From Phalacrocorax aristotelis (taxonomy: Eukaryota; Chordata; Aves; Suliformes; Phalacrocoracidae): 64,000 nucleotides of DNA. Below, in pieces: positions 36,142 to 50,700 of this stretch. Position numbers and translations under genes: made by a program. The notes under the pieces are model-generated. The model searched no databases, was not told where the DNA came from, and was given only the letters and a program-made list of their open reading frames with translations. Every line of letters begins with the position of its first letter. The first letter of the stretch is position 1. The stretch covers positions 77,990,090-78,054,089 of the forward strand of contig NC_134311.1 of NCBI RefSeq assembly GCF_949628215.1, read 5' to 3'.

Positions 36142-36946
36142 TCAGAGTACTTCAACCGTGATAAAACCACTCATTTTCATCACAATTATTAGATTGAGAA
36201 ATGGGAAAAAAGTCAACAGCATCGTTTCTGTTACATTTTAAGCAGCAAGTTATTAAAGAAGCTGTTTCAATGGTTGAGGCACATGGACATGATGATGGTG
36301 TCAGTGGTGTTTGCTGACAGCAGTGATCCCAGCCTGGTCTGGCCCTCCCCACCAGCAAAGCCCTCAGTAAGAATGTTGTACCACCAGCACTGGAGGCACA
36401 GTTTTCCCCTACTTCCCTGCACACCACCAGCCTTCCTCTCATTTGGGATAAATACCAAATTCCACAGCCTGGGTCAGCTCTGAGTGCTGAAAGACCTGAA
36501 CCAGTGCATCACCCTATGGTCACATTATCACAGAGGTTTGGGGAATTTTGCCAGGACAGAGAAATGTTATTCCTTCCATGACATACAGACGTTTTCTCCT
36601 GGGTTCTGGGCACAAAAACAGGCTGTTGTATCCTACACATGTCAAATCCAGGATGTCAAGGAGAAGAGTCTCCAAATCACCACTGAGAAACTGCATGGCA
36701 TTCCCCCATCATACTTTCCTTTCCAAGAACAATTATGTATTACTTGATGTGGATTCTTCCAAGTTGAAAATATCACGGTATTTTTCACAAATCAGTTGAT
36801 TTTTCATTTGCATGCTCTTTGCAGATATAACGTTATAAATACCACATTTGTAAAAACTCAACAGCTGAAACAATACCTCATTTTAAAGTGCATGTCAAAC
36901 ACTTATTTCTGACTTCTTCCATTTTTTATGCAACTGGTCAATAATA

Positions 36947-36952
36947 TTTAAT
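36947..36952 (-). terminator. Possible EPG5 poly(A) signal variant (ATTAAA)
   Basis: ATTAAA on the minus strand, about 1.57 kb past the EPG5 stop codon. I saw no canonical AATAAA nearer on this strand. Weak evidence. Confidence 0.2.
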
Positions 36953-38524
36953 GTAATAAAACCAGTGCTTTTAAGCCTTCACAGGGAAAAAAAGCAGCAG
37001 AATGTAGTCTTCCAGACATTAATTTTCTAAAAGACCATTAAAATCATGCTGCATCAATATCTTGTTAATATACAGATGGACATGTGTGTATGTATATACA
37101 CGCATACATACATATTTATAGGTTCGCAGATAAAGCAAAGAACTCTAAGACCTCAGTAAGATGAAGGGGATCTAACAACTCAGCTGGCATAGTTAATAGA
37201 ATCTCTCAAGAAGAAAAAGGCCATTTGTTCTCCAGTTAAGAGCAAGATTTGAAGCGTTACTGACCAGACAGCAGGGAGCACACTTCTTTCCCCTAGTGAC
37301 GACAATGAATGTTTTAACAAGTAACCATGTTCTAAATATAAAGGCACAATTAACAGAGGAAGAGAAGTCATCACTGTTCCTTTATAGAGGTGGACAGATT
37401 GGGGCTGCAGGGCCTTGGGCCACCTCAGTGATAAAAGGGTCAACATCAGAGAAGCAACTGGGGAAAACTCGCCGTCTGCCTTCCCTGAACAAAGGTGCAT
37501 CTTATGATCAGGCAAGGCAAGAAAACCAGTGATCATTCAAGCTGAAACATCAGCCTTACAGGCTCACCGTTCATGCTTTGGCAACAGAATGTTAACATGT
37601 TTACTTAGAAACCAAACTTACTGCAAGATAAATACCTTTTCACAGTGCCATCTAAAATCCTGTTATGTCATGCCCAGCTAGGAAGGAAAGAACAAACATA
37701 AGTGGTGGGTGTCCTCTTGTTAAACCACTATCTCCTAAACAACTAGACTTTCAGAATTAAGGAATCCTACCTAACGTGAACATAACTCTCTGTTCCTGCC
37801 CCAGACAATGGGGATCCAGAAAATCTGTCTCTGGATTTAAATCACCTGACTTAAAAAGAACTTGGCTAGAAATTACTTGCATTTTATCAAGCAATACGGA
37901 TGTAGATTCACTAACATTTAGAAAAAAAGGAAAAAACAAAGTTCTTTAGTTCAAATCTTAGTTTGTATTTACAGAAGTGGGAGAAGATTGTAGACATGCT
38001 TCTCAACTACAGATTTCTGTGGGAGAGCAATAAAAGGTCAAAATTTAAGTGAGTATCTTTCCAAATACAGTGATTTCACAAGTCTCCAAATGCACAAGAT
38101 TTAGAGGTATCATGGTTAAGAAAGTCAAAACATCTTTTATATACAATCCTCCACTCACTTTCAACTGGCCTGAATGATGACACACTGGACATTAAAAAAG
38201 GCACATAGAAAAAGCTGAAGATGCTAAAGGAAAAGCATTGCTATATAACAATTTGTACATTTATCCCCAGGTATCCTCTCGTATGTGCACCACACAAAGG
38301 AAGATACTAATGCGTTTTCGGTCAACAAAAAGAAGCAATTCCACAGGCCTACAAATCAAGAGAAAGAAAACAAAGAGAAGAAAACTTGCCAGTGTGCAGT
38401 TCCCATTCACACTTCTGACTTAATTAAAGGGAACTCTGAAGGTAAGAATTACTTGTGCAATAACAGCATTACATGTAAACCAGAGTAACTGACATTGCAC
38501 GATGGTTCTGAGAGCTCCGTGCCA
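36953..38524 (-). other. EPG5: Possible EPG5 3' UTR
   Basis: Non-coding, AT-rich sequence after the EPG5 stop. Its far end is guessed from the weak signal at 36947. It contains a TG/TA-type simple repeat at 37082..37120. Confidence 0.35.
37082..37120. repeat. (TG/TA)n, (CATA)n simple repeat
   Basis: Alternating gtgtgtatgtatata then catacatacata units. Confidence 0.7.
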
Positions 38525-38707
38525 CTACCGTATGCTGTCCAAATAATGCACTTCTGGGTACAGGGTGTTAACAAGGAAAGCCAAGAGATTATTGACATCT
38601 CGAAGACAATGCTCTGGATGCTTGATGAACTGAGAAGCCTTGGAGAGCTGCTCTTGATAATCCATATATTGTTTGCTTGATGCCATAGATTCAAGAACAG
38701 TCAGTGC
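38525..38707 (-). CDS. EPG5: EPG5 terminal coding exon (183 bp with stop)
   Basis: The acceptor is ttgtatctatag. Sixty residues, [20 protein letters not shown] to [15 protein letters not shown], then TAG. This is the conserved EPG5 C-terminus. Confidence 0.9.
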   Translation of the reverse strand, partial: ALTVLESMASSKQYMDYQEQLSKASQFIKHPEHCLRDVNNLLAFLVNTLYPEVHYLDSIR

Positions 38708-41700
38708 CTATAGATACAAGGGAAAAATTCTGTTAGGTGTGTGTACTTTGGTCCGTAACAAACCAGTTCATGAGCCACCATATTCAGAACTCCACTAGAA
38801 GATCCTTATTTACTTGAGATCCTGGAGTATTTAGAATAAAACATTTGTAAGATACCGTCACTTAATAGTGATTCAAGTCATCTCATACTTTTCAAGCTGT
38901 TCCTTCCCAGAGATCAACACAACAACTGCTCTACCAAGGCTTGCTAGGATTCTCTAATGCAAATATTGTCAAGACATTTACTTCGTGAGCTCAAGACATG
39001 GTTTCAAGGAAACTACACCAAACTACAAACCGCAACACACTTAACTATTTACTTCAGGTTTTTCTTATGAGCATCTTTGACTTCCAAAGAAGTATTATTT
39101 TGCTCCTATTAATAACATTACAAAGACAACATCAAGTTAGAAATTACACATAAAAGAAACTATGGTGGCAGTACCAGCCAGGGAAAATGGTGGAAATATG
39201 CCTGAACAAGTTTCAATAATTTCTTAGAGAAGAGAAACAAGTTATAACAACAACTAAGCCACTTTGCTGTTGTTTCTAATCAAGTTCTCCCTCCTCTTCT
39301 CGTGCACTTACTGAAACAATAACACTGTCAGTGCATGTGCTAAAGAAGGAACGTTTGTTTGTCATAGGGCTTTTAAGCCCTGATCTCACATCAACAAATG
39401 TTAGTGTGGATCTAGGCCTGCTTTATCATTGAAAAGCAGGACAATCACAACAGCATTGGTTTTTCCTGTTTGTTTTAAATTCCTTCTGCCTGCTACGCTC
39501 CGAAGTTTCTGAACTCAGGGTTTACAGACCTAAGTTCACCTTCACCTTTCCAGCGCATAAGATTAGAAACTGAAGCCTTCATATGAATACAGAATGCTGT
39601 ATAAACAGTTTTACCTAGGATCACTTTAAGTTAGGGCTCAGACACACAGAGTTCTGCTGAACACAGAGTTCAGCAAACTCACATCATCACCTGGCCTATG
39701 CTGCACCTGGCCTTGTCCCTGGCAAATTCCAAGATGGTGTTTTGGTGTATAGCAAAACAGTGCACAAGTTTGTGAGAAGGTAAATGAGAGCAACAAGCTA
39801 CTTCTGAAAATCAGAATTTAGAGCCAGGTGTAAAGCAGTAGCAAAATAAGATTGAGGGCATTCAGCACCAAATAAAATGAACAAGTTTAGAGTAGGATTT
39901 AGCTTGAAGCAATGCTTGTAGTGACTCGTATGAAGTTCAGCCCACAAACTGAGCAAGCATGCCAAGAGGGCATGTCAAGAAGGCAGCAATTGGCACAGTC
40001 TACCTGCTGGGCCTTCTGGGATAGCTTTGGCTCTGATCCTGCTTTCAGGTGGACTTGATTCTCTGTAGGAATCTGCACCAAGAGGAAGGCAGACAAACTG
40101 CGGGCCACAACCCGAAACCTGGCATAGGGAAAAGCACAGAGAGAAGGTGGTATCAAACTTGCAGTCCTCAACAGCAGATAAACTAGAAGTTCTATCCCAT
40201 GAGATCTCTCGCATGAGGAACACAGTAAAGGCTTTACAGGACCTTTTTCAATGCATTTGAAAAAAAGAAGTCACTTTAATATATATGTAATAGTATATCA
40301 TACATACTTGAGGATAATACCATACAGACAAAACGTTACATCTGTTCTAAGCTGAGCTGCAGCCTTGAGGCCAAGTATGAAATACTCCTCCATTTCACAG
40401 CCTCTGAAACATCCACATCAGCCAAATCAAGAGATGAGTTGAAAGAGACTAAGATTTCAGAACAATTTTAACAGGTTCATTCTCAGGTTGGCTTTATAAA
40501 TGTACAGTTATGTTTAGGTACTGTGTTAAATTGGTGCTCCATAAACATTTATGTATTTCTTTCTGGCATTCTTTCCCCAGTAAACTTCATTTTATTACCT
40601 AACAACCAAACCTTGTGTCTCTCTTTAGAAAGTAAAGTGAATTAGCTAGCAAGCACATATTTCTTTGAGCTTCTTGTAACATTTTTAACACCTTGAGGTT
40701 AAGATGGAAAAGGCAACCTGCATGTGGTCATACAAAATTCTTGTGAGGTGAACTGGAACAGTCTTCTACAGACCAGGTAAAAGTATTTTCTTCTAACAAA
40801 CAGTCTTCCTACAAACTTCCCTGGAGATGGACATTAAGTCAGAATCACAACTGCATTTCTCTCCTTTTCCACCACAGACCTTGCAGAAGTTCACATTCAC
40901 TTCCTAAGCAGATTAAAATACTCGCTAAACTTTTTCTGTGACAGGCCCGAACAAATTTATTGCTCTGGGGACAGCGTCGATTCAGAACATCTTTTGACAT
41001 TGCACTGTGCAGTCTGGATCCAGGCTGCAGCTTTTAACATGACAACTCATATTAAATCAACTGATTCACTGTACCTTCAACCCTTACCTGGGTGACAAAG
41101 GAGACCTCCTGCCTAGCCCAATAGCACCCAGTATTCCAGAATTCAGTCTCTCCTCAGCCAGCTGACTCTGCCTGCCCTGGATTGACAGCAGTGTCCGAAT
41201 GACAGATTCAGTCAGAATGGGATTATCTTGGTGTATCTGGATCAAGGATAACTGCATGGCTTTATGCCACCAGAGAAACAGCTTTGCCTCCTCCTTTGCT
41301 GAGCTTTAGGTAAGGTTTGAAGAATAAAAATGAAACAAAATATAAACGGGGGAAAAAAGTCAGATGCATAGGTTAAGAAGTTTCTATCTCTCCCCATCAG
41401 GCCCATGAAGAATTCAGACTGTTAATTAACAACAGCTAATCTTACTCTATGAGCACAGCATAACTCTACCACCCCACCAGTTACTATACTGCTGTAACTA
41501 CTATTGTTATGGATTTGGCGCAGACATCAGCTAGCAGGTTTTAAGGGCCTGTAAGAGGACACAGAACAATAGTTCCTTTTAAGCTTTACAACTGAGAATA
41601 AATGATATTGTAGCCGTAAGTGAATTTAAACTTGTCTAAGATGTGGTATAAAAGGCATGAAGCTGTATCTGTACTCTTTTTTTCCCCTTTACTTACCAAT

Positions 41701-44700
41701 AAAACACTTTAGGAAGCACTAGCTGTTGTTTCCACAACAATTTAGACTTTTAATACGAACGTTGAAGTTTTTTGTTGAGCAAAGCACAAAGTGAAGTTCC
41801 CCCTATGATATTTTTAATCTTTCCCCAAACAGTTTGCAGTTTAAGTAAACAAGCTCAGATTTTCCACATAAAGCATCAGCACGAGTTTCCTGCATCAGAC
41901 TATCCCCACATTTACTCCGCCCACTCACTTCCCATCCCAGGCACACTCAGCCTTGATGTTTAGAGTAAGGTTTAATTTACTGTGCATAGTGGCTTTGCTG
42001 TCTCCTTCCCACTTTGGCAATCAAACTACTACGGTACCTACAAAAGTCAAAGTATTCTTTGAATTTCAGGAAACAGTGGGAATGTACATTTTCCCAAAAT
42101 GTTCTTTCACAGCAAATATGAACATTATCAACATTACTATGGAAAAATATTCACCACATTTGCTATACTTGCTCTAAATACAGCAGTTACATACTTCAAG
42201 TACAAAGTAGTATCATTTTAACCCAACGCTACCCCTCCTTTCCCACCAGAACCTCTTTATCTAATAAGTTGTTTTACAGCAATAGAGGCCACTAACTCTG
42301 GGCACCCCACCAGATCCACTGGGTTCAGATTTGGTTCAGAGCTGCTGACAGTCCCCACTGAGCAGCGTTGAACACCAGGTCTCTAAGGAATGTCAGTCTG
42401 AGTATTTAACACATAACTCACCCCACCTAGTGGACATTCTGGAAAGTGGAACCTACAGTGATTTAGGGTTTGCTTAAAGTAATTTTAACTGAGCACAAAC
42501 CCAGGCTGCCATTGAAATCAAGCTTCTCCGACTGAAAACGGACCAAACTGCACCAGAAGTGTTCATATAAATAGAACTCATTCTTCTCTTTAACCACAAC
42601 AACTATTACTGTTGGCACTGGGGTTGGGCAGAGTCAGTAAACAGTGGATATAGAAGGATCGGTCATGTCATCCAGCAGCCTGGTGAGATTAACCTAATCA
42701 ACCTGGACACCTAATTATACCAGCTATACAACTATAGCCTTATTTAAAAGCCAAGGCATATTCAGAAACCTTGAGATTCGTACCTTGGGCACACTTGCTC
42801 CAGCCATTTGCTGATGGTTATCAGGATCTTCATATCATTGCTAACAGTTCGGTCAATGTTTAGACATTGCAGCAGGTAGACATACAGAGTCAAGTAGCTT
42901 CCTAAAGACAGGCACTCCTGCAGGAATTCTTCCATGGTTAGCTCAGGAACTTGGAGCGAGGCGAGTACAGGGCCCCAGCCTAAATCCCGGTGGTGAGGAC
43001 AATCTATAAAGAAAGCAAGAGGGCAGAACAAAGAGTGTGTGAGAGAGCAGTGCTTAGTAAAACCTAAGAACTAGAAGTACCTCACTGTGTTCCTATAAGT
43101 TACAGAATTTGGGCTGGTTTAGTTGTTTTCCAGGTAATTGGTTTGTCATTCAACTCTGATGGAGAGGAAAGGAAACCTCTGCTATCATAGGGCACCTCCT
43201 TGAGGTAAAGGCGAGATATTTTCCCAGCATTTAATCAGGATTAAGTTTGCAAATTTTATCAATGGAATTCTAAATATTTCCTTCAGGTGTCCTGAAATCT
43301 GACCACACAGAATGTGGAAGAAACCAAAATGGAGTTCCACAAGGATTATGTACACAGAAAGAAAAAAAACAAACCCACACCATGGAATTTCAGAGTTGTA
43401 CCAATCAAGAGGGGTTTTTTTCCTTAGATTAGCCTACAGAACACTAGAGGAAGGGACAAATATCTGTTTTGCTCTCTTGGTATGATTCTGTTTTTTTTTA
43501 AAAAAGTCGTCCTCTGTAGCTGGAAAAATGGCAACCATTACACAAAGCAAATTAGTTTTCACAGACAAAGGTACAGTTCTTAAGAAAATACATAATTAGA
43601 GCAGCTGAAAAGCCCAAACCACAATGGTCTCACTCTTCTACATCTAGTTACTACGACACACATATTTGTGACAGTTGGGGGCCATCACGTACAAAGAAAG
43701 GAGCTCTGATTATGGAAATCAGATTAAAACCCCGTTCCAGTACTGGGCAGCGTGATTCAAGACAATTTGTTTTTAATGGGCATCTAAGACTGATCAAAGT
43801 TTTTGAGAAAAACAGTGGTCCTACCGCCACTGAAGTAAGCAGTGATACAGGCTTCTGTTGTCTCTGCCATGTGTCGGACGGAGGCCAGGCTCTGACACGC
43901 TGCTGTGAGAAGGGGCATTGCTAGCAACCCATGCATTTTGCTGTCAATCCACTTCTGTAAGCTCCCCTGTAGCAACTCAGCTGCTGTAACACTAGAATTG
44001 TTCATCATCATCAGAATTTCTGTAAAGAGACTGCTGAGGGCCATATGACGTGTTTGCAGGTCCATATCTGAAAGTCAGAAATAAGAAAACCATTTCACTA
44101 AATAGACACTAGAACCCAAATTTAACTTCACCACCAAACACTTCCCGTAGATACTGGGAAAAGCCTCTCGCTCAGTACAGACCTCAATTCCTTGCCTGCA
44201 CTCACAAAACTGCAGTAAGACACCCATTCCTCGCAGTCTCTTCCCTTGATGAGATAGTTCATCATTCATTAAACAGAGAGACAGCTTATAAGACTGCACA
44301 GCAGGGTACACCGGAGCCCATCTTTCACCTAGGGTCTTTTACCATGACTACAGTGCAAATAAATTGAATGATAAAGTATGTTTATAGTCTCGAAGAAAAC
44401 TTGGGTATTAAAACACAGTTTGAAGTACAGCTCAGAGTGAAACAACCAAGATTTTAGATGATTCAATTTGAAATATGATCGCGATGAGCCCTGAAATGTT
44501 GCAACCCCCTCATGCATTTCCAGGATTCTAGATTTCCTCCTAATCCAAGCATTCAGCCCCAGAATAATTTTTTGAAACGATCTCTTGGCATTGCCTGAGC
44601 ATGTTATCATGGTCCGCCTCCAACAGTACCCTTGAAGCACCGATGTTTTCTCTGCTTGGCTCTCAGAAGTCTAACTACAGAGTAGACCTTTGCAGTTGAT

Positions 44701-47700
44701 GAAAAAAGCCACCATTGTTATAAAAGAAAATTTTAAGCAAAATCGGGCATTGTAGAAGGTAAAAATTCAACTGGTTATGAAGAAAAGTTGTGCACAAAGA
44801 GGGATTAATCACTGGAAAAACGTCACCCAAAGAGACTGAGACCTCCACACTTGCAGGTATTTGGAAGCTTACCTGGTAAGGCCCTGAGCAACCTCATTTA
44901 AGTTTGAAGCTAGCCCTGGTTTTGAGGGGGAGGTTGGACTACAGGCCTCCAGAGGTCCCTTTCAAACTAAGCTATTCTGCTTGTATCATCTACCCATGAA
45001 GGGAAGGGGTGGAGAGCAAACCCAGAAGTCATCTGTCACAGCACAGCTCTTCAGTAAGGTAAAAATCTTACCAGAGACCAAATGAGAACGACAGTGCCAG
45101 GTTAACTGACCCACCTATGGCCACAACTAGTTTTACATTCAAGTCCCACTTAACAGGCTCCAGATCACTCACAAGCACCCACCAGATTCGCTGGGATAAG
45201 TCCTGGCACAGTGCAGATGTGAGAAGTCCAGCCTTCTCCTCTCCAGATGTTGTCAATAGAAGGCGCTGCCCTGGAAGCTCTTCCAAAAACCACCAGCCGC
45301 CTCCTCCAAACCTCACAGAGAAGCTAAATATCATACACACATCCCCTTACTGCCACTCTGCATCAGTGATCCTCCTGCACTCAGCCTGCTTGAGCAACAC
45401 GGAGCATTCTCTCTTCCAGCCCTTTAACACATACAAGTGTGCACAGGGGTACATGAAACAGAGCTGCTCCTCTTACTGCGGAGCTCTTGTCTCCTCCAAA
45501 ATTTCTCAGCTACAAGGAGTGTCAGCAGCAACAGGCAAGCCTTCACTTCTCTTCTAGTCACAAAGTTTTACTGGCTATGGGTCTGTCCTACAGAGGTTCC
45601 CCAAATAGCAATACAAGTACAGAGAGACACTTATCACTCTCACAGGTTTTCAGACAATTTCTGTTCACTCTTGCTGGCACACCTGTGTACGTCATGGACA
45701 GAAAGAGACACGACTCCTGACAAGTATTTCTGTGTAGTACGGTGAGACAACTGATTCCACCTGAAGTTTTAGTTTGACAGGGGAAGCTCGGGATGATACT
45801 AGTACTAAAACTGAGATCAATATAAATGCTATGGACACACCATACCACTAGTGCACATCAGTATAAATCCCCCTACTTCAAAACAGTCAGTTTTCCCAAC
45901 GGCACAACAGTTTAGAACCCGATCCCTCAGGACCAAGAGGGTATATTTGTGTCATCCTTCCTTTTAAAAAAGATGATAATTACAAATAAAATTTTAAAAT
46001 ATTTTTAAAACCTAGAAACTAGACAAGCTTCTCTATATTGGTCAGTTTTACTCACAAGATAACCCCTGTTTTTTCTGTTGGTTCTGCTAGTCTTGACAGC
46101 ACTACAGGGTAACATTCTTATTTTTGTTTTGTGCTAATATACCAGCTATATATACATCATCAAAGCAACACGCCCTGCTGCCCACAAGTAAGACACTGTA
46201 GTAACGCAAGTAATTACATAGTCACAGATGTTCAACAATCCACGCAGTTGAATAAAAGATCTTAACAGCTTTAAAGTAATTTGCCACTTCTTTAACACAA
46301 ACCTGGAGGATTAAAGATGATTACATCATCAAGCAACTTGCACATTTCTTGTTCCAAAACTTCAAGAGTAATATTTCCAGTTTGTTCTAAGGTGCTGAGA
46401 AATTGAACCACCTGGCGAATATATGCTTGGCACTTCAGTGTTGCGTCCTATTAATCAAAATTAAAATCAATTAGAAAAAAAAAAACAAAACATGCCTGGA
46501 ACTCTTTCCACACTCCATAATATACAAAAGCAGAACATTGCGAACAACAAGAACAGCTCAGAGACACTGCAAAACCAGTTTGACTTACTAGGTGGATGTG
46601 ACTATCCGAAGATGCACCAAAGCCTGCTGAGATTTTCAGGAGCTTCACTATCAGCTCCGCTGCAGCATCCTTAGCAAGGACAACAGAGGGAGGGTAGTGA
46701 CTGTTGCAGTAGCTGATGATGTTCTGATAAGATGAAATGCCCACAAGCTGCCAAGGAAGGGAGCTGGTCTGTCCAATAAGATTCGCGAGTGGCAATTCCT
46801 GAAAGTTTAAAAGAAATCAGTCTAAGCTCCACCTGCTTTGCCTTTTCAAATTAATATTCACAGTACTTAATACTGGAAGGAAGCCCAGACTCCAAAATCT
46901 GAAGGAGACGGAGCAGAAACCCCACAGAAATAGATGGCCACTGGGAGTCTGGCTGAAAAGCAACTGCTCATTCAGGCAGCAAGCCGACACGTGTACATCA
47001 TCACATGTACATCATGTACAGCATTCGTGTTACAGTACTCAGCCCACTCCAGCAGCTCTAACCAAGCACAAAAGTCAGTGAGAGACATCACATGTTTACA
47101 TGTCAAATTTTAAAGACAGACAGAAAGAAATGGAGACCCTACAAAGTAGAGTCAGTAGAGGTTTAAAAAAAGGCATTAAAAATTATTTTTAAAAAATTCA
47201 TCTAAGTTCACAGTAAAACCAGAGGCAGAGGCTGGGTTCCTCAGTTGTTATGGAATGAACAAATACTGGAATTGCACTGATGGCCAACAGAACCTGAAGA
47301 CTTTAAGGATCCAGAACTAACCCAAATTAGACTACATCAAAAGAATGTGACACTGGTACACCAAGGACTTCTCAAGTTGCTCATGCACTGGAACATAGGG
47401 CTGAGAAAGTTTGAGATTTAGGTCAAGGTGTCACCGGAGCATTCTGGGAGGTAAAAAATGAGTGACAGCCTGTCAGTTTAACACATTGCTGGAGGCTAGG
47501 AGGGAGTTCCTGAGGCTGACTCATGCAATGTACAAACAGATATCTTTTGAAGCTTGAGAGGCTCCTGATAAGGAAATGCATTCAGGTCAAACCATGTGAA
47601 CTCTGGTAATTTTCCTAAACTGGAATATAGCGTTGATCAAAGGCTGCTGGTGACATCCTGACACAGCATCTCACAGTGCCTCAGAGGAAATGGAAAACAG

Positions 47701-50700
47701 AAGACACTGCAAGTGGGATAAAGCTTGCAGATGTGAAATGAGACTTCTTGAAGATTACCCAGCCCCTCTGGAAGTGTCTGCCAGAAGCAACGGACTGAAT
47801 CAGACTGTGCTAGGTCTACCTACACAAGGCTCTCAGTAAAAGCAGGGTTTAGAAAGTTCATCCTAACATTCAGTGTTTCCCTTCCTTATTCCTTCAAGAT
47901 GTCGTTACATCATTGTGACTTGTCATCACATCATATGGAGTTTGGAGGGGAACATTTTATGGTAGGAAATAAATGTTTGCCAAAGCATTTCTGAGTAAGG
48001 ACTGAACAGCACTTACTTGTAACTCCTGAGAAAACATGTTCAAGCAGACAAATAAGTATTTTCTGTTTAGACAGCTATGAAAAAAATCTACCGTCAGATC
48101 AAGTGCTGCTCCTAACCTCACACTAATCCCGTTGCTGAGTTGTGCTTAACACAGCCAACTTGAAGTGTGACCACAACTGAAGATTAAGTTGGAAAACACT
48201 ACAGACATGCACAGTAAGAGACAGAGCCAGGCATAAGCTTTTCATAAATGAATGATTCTTACCATCCCTCCACACATTCATGTTTGCCACTCAGAAAAAG
48301 AAGCAAGACACAGCAGAGATTTACGTGACCAGCCGAGACAGAATAAATGTGACTCAGCGAGCCTCCTGATCCCTCTCACAGCACCACAGGTGCCACAAGC
48401 ACGAATGCTCAGCCAATGCTGCTCCTGCGCTCGTGGCAGACCGCCTGAATCAAAGGGGGCTCGTGCTAGACATCCTTTTCACTTAGGCTGTCAGAAAAAA
48501 CTTCACCTTAAGTTATATTATATATTGCATATATACACATAAATATGAGAATGTATATTTATGCATATGTATTATATGTGCATATGTAAATTCTTGATAA
48601 TACTACTTCTACTTTGCACATGCTTGTAACTAAGGCTCTCCAAAACCAGGGAAGAAAAGGAAAGAGGCATTTTAGTTAAAGGTTGGCCTAAGAGACAAGA
48701 TAGGTATACTATGCAGCATCCCATACTTAACTATGGAAAAAATGGCACAGTAGTTTTAAGTAACAACTTTTTTTTTTTAAACACTAATAAAACTAACATA
48801 TATATTTGTTCTTTCTAAAATCCAGAGAGTGATTTTGTAACTCCAGGAAACCATCTGTATTCATTTGCCTACTCTTTACAACGCTTCTGAATGACAGCAC
48901 CTCCAGAGCTTCTTGAAACGAACAGCAGCTCTTCTTTTCTCACAGAAGTTATACAAAACGCCTCACATATGGACTTTGTCTTGGCCATCTCTGGAATGCT
49001 GTTTGGGGTATTTTACCTAGGCACTTCTGAGATAATCATTCTGCAAGTCAGAAAGTCATCACAGCCTGTGTCCTTAGTAGCAAAGGATTTTTCTGCTGCT
49101 AACACAGGTATAAACTTCAAAAATTACCTCTGTGCCTGCAAGTTGTTCCTCCTTTGCCAGCATGACCATCATATACAGCAAACAGACAATCATTTTGTGA
49201 GTCTGAGGATGAGGGTTGGGGTTCCAGGCATCAGAGAGGACACTAACCCAGTTTACTTCACAAAAAACGTAACCCAAGAACAAGAAACAACTCTTGGGGC
49301 TGCCCCTTTCAATCTAGGAAGGAGAAAGTTAAAAAAAAAAGAAAAAGACAGGTACATAAAACAATGTAAGATATAAATACTTCCATACTTTTCAACTCCT
49401 TAGCCAACCATAAATCCACAGCAGCATTTTAGGTCAGCAGAGGAGTAGAGACATTGCTTCTCCATCATTTTGCCTCCCACCAGAAGAGTTGCACATATAA
49501 CTTTCCAAGCCTCTCAACCAACCAGTACAGAATACCAAGCTACTGCAAACCAAAAGAGAAATAACCTATTACGAACTCTTAGCTGCATGATTGGATCCAT
49601 TTCTCTTCATTGTAAGAGAAGCTAAGGCACTCTGAGCTTGTTTCGAACTGCATGAAGAACACATCCCAAACAGATAAGCAATAAATCTGGAGCATTTCCA
49701 CACCTATCTGCAGGTTTACTGTGTCTCAGGCAACTTGGAAGTGAGAACAATGTGGCAATAGTAAAATACATTAACTCTAACTAAATATGTTCTAAATATA
49801 TATGTAATAAACGAGACATTCAGAAAGAGCAATGACAGATTGCAAACACTGCCAGCTTTACAGCTCCCCACAACTTCGTAGAAGACTCAAAAGCACTCCT
49901 TCACAAAAATCATCAATCACAGAATGAGCAGCTCTGAATACTACAACAAACTTTAAAAGCTTACTTGCTAAAGAACTGCCTCTAGCTCTCCAGCTATTTT
50001 CAAGGGCAACACTGATTATGAACTTAATTCAACAGATGCCAATGTACTCACTTTAAAGAACTCTTCCATAAGCAACTGGTCTGGATGCAGTTCCTTCCAT
50101 GGAAGCCTTCTGAACTCAGTATGGAAAGTATAGAGAATAAACTCAGGCATTTTGGGGGATGTGCAACATACACTGTAGCACATTAGGTGTAACCAGAGCG
50201 CCCCATGGTGGCTTGGCAACAGCTTATCTAGATTCAAAGGATATAGTGGAATTAACAACAGAAAAATAAACCAGGGAAAGCTTGATTACCAAAGTCCAAT
50301 TCTGACAATGAAAAAACATAAATGCAAGTTACACCAAAATACATGTGTCAAAAAAAAAAAATGCACATTTGCAAGCTTCTAGATTTTTTTCTCCAAATCA
50401 AAAAGTGGGGGTTATGATTTCATGCCGTGCCTCAAACTTCTGAAGAGTTGCTGGACAATAATCTGAAGTTATAAAATGCTCCTTTGATGTAGAACTTCAC
50501 TGTTTTTATGTAGGGTTTTTTTGGTTTGTTTCTGAAAAAGATCTTATGAATCTGGAATATTATAAGACATGCAATGATATGTTATTTATTTATTTCTACA
50601 AGATAAGTTTGAACCTGGTTCATCCCTAAAGGTTGTTAAGAGGTACTTGTAAGAATAATTTTCTTCCATTCCTTTGTCTAACTACACATTAGGCACAATA

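Larger units (their letters stand above)
32252..36946. other. Intergenic space between convergent SIGLEC15 and EPG5
   Basis: No host exon was recognised. It contains an A-rich tract at 32844..32872 and two plus-oriented CR1 fragments at about 33735..34180 and 35090..36141. The rest looks unique. Long open frames here lie inside CR1 or are unsupported. Confidence 0.6.

Noticed and set aside
45347-45450. Segment ending in a strong gtaagg donor just upstream of EPG5 exon 19 on the minus strand, with an open frame ([19 protein letters not shown])
   Set aside because: The intron to exon 19 would be about 27-45 bases, too short to splice in a vertebrate. The 46056..46101 micro-exon fits phase and signals better.
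48891-49376. Plus-strand open frame of 161 codons with one hydrophobic stretch
   Set aside because: It is inside the largest EPG5 intron, antisense, ends in an A-rich tract, and has no recognisable domain or splice partner.
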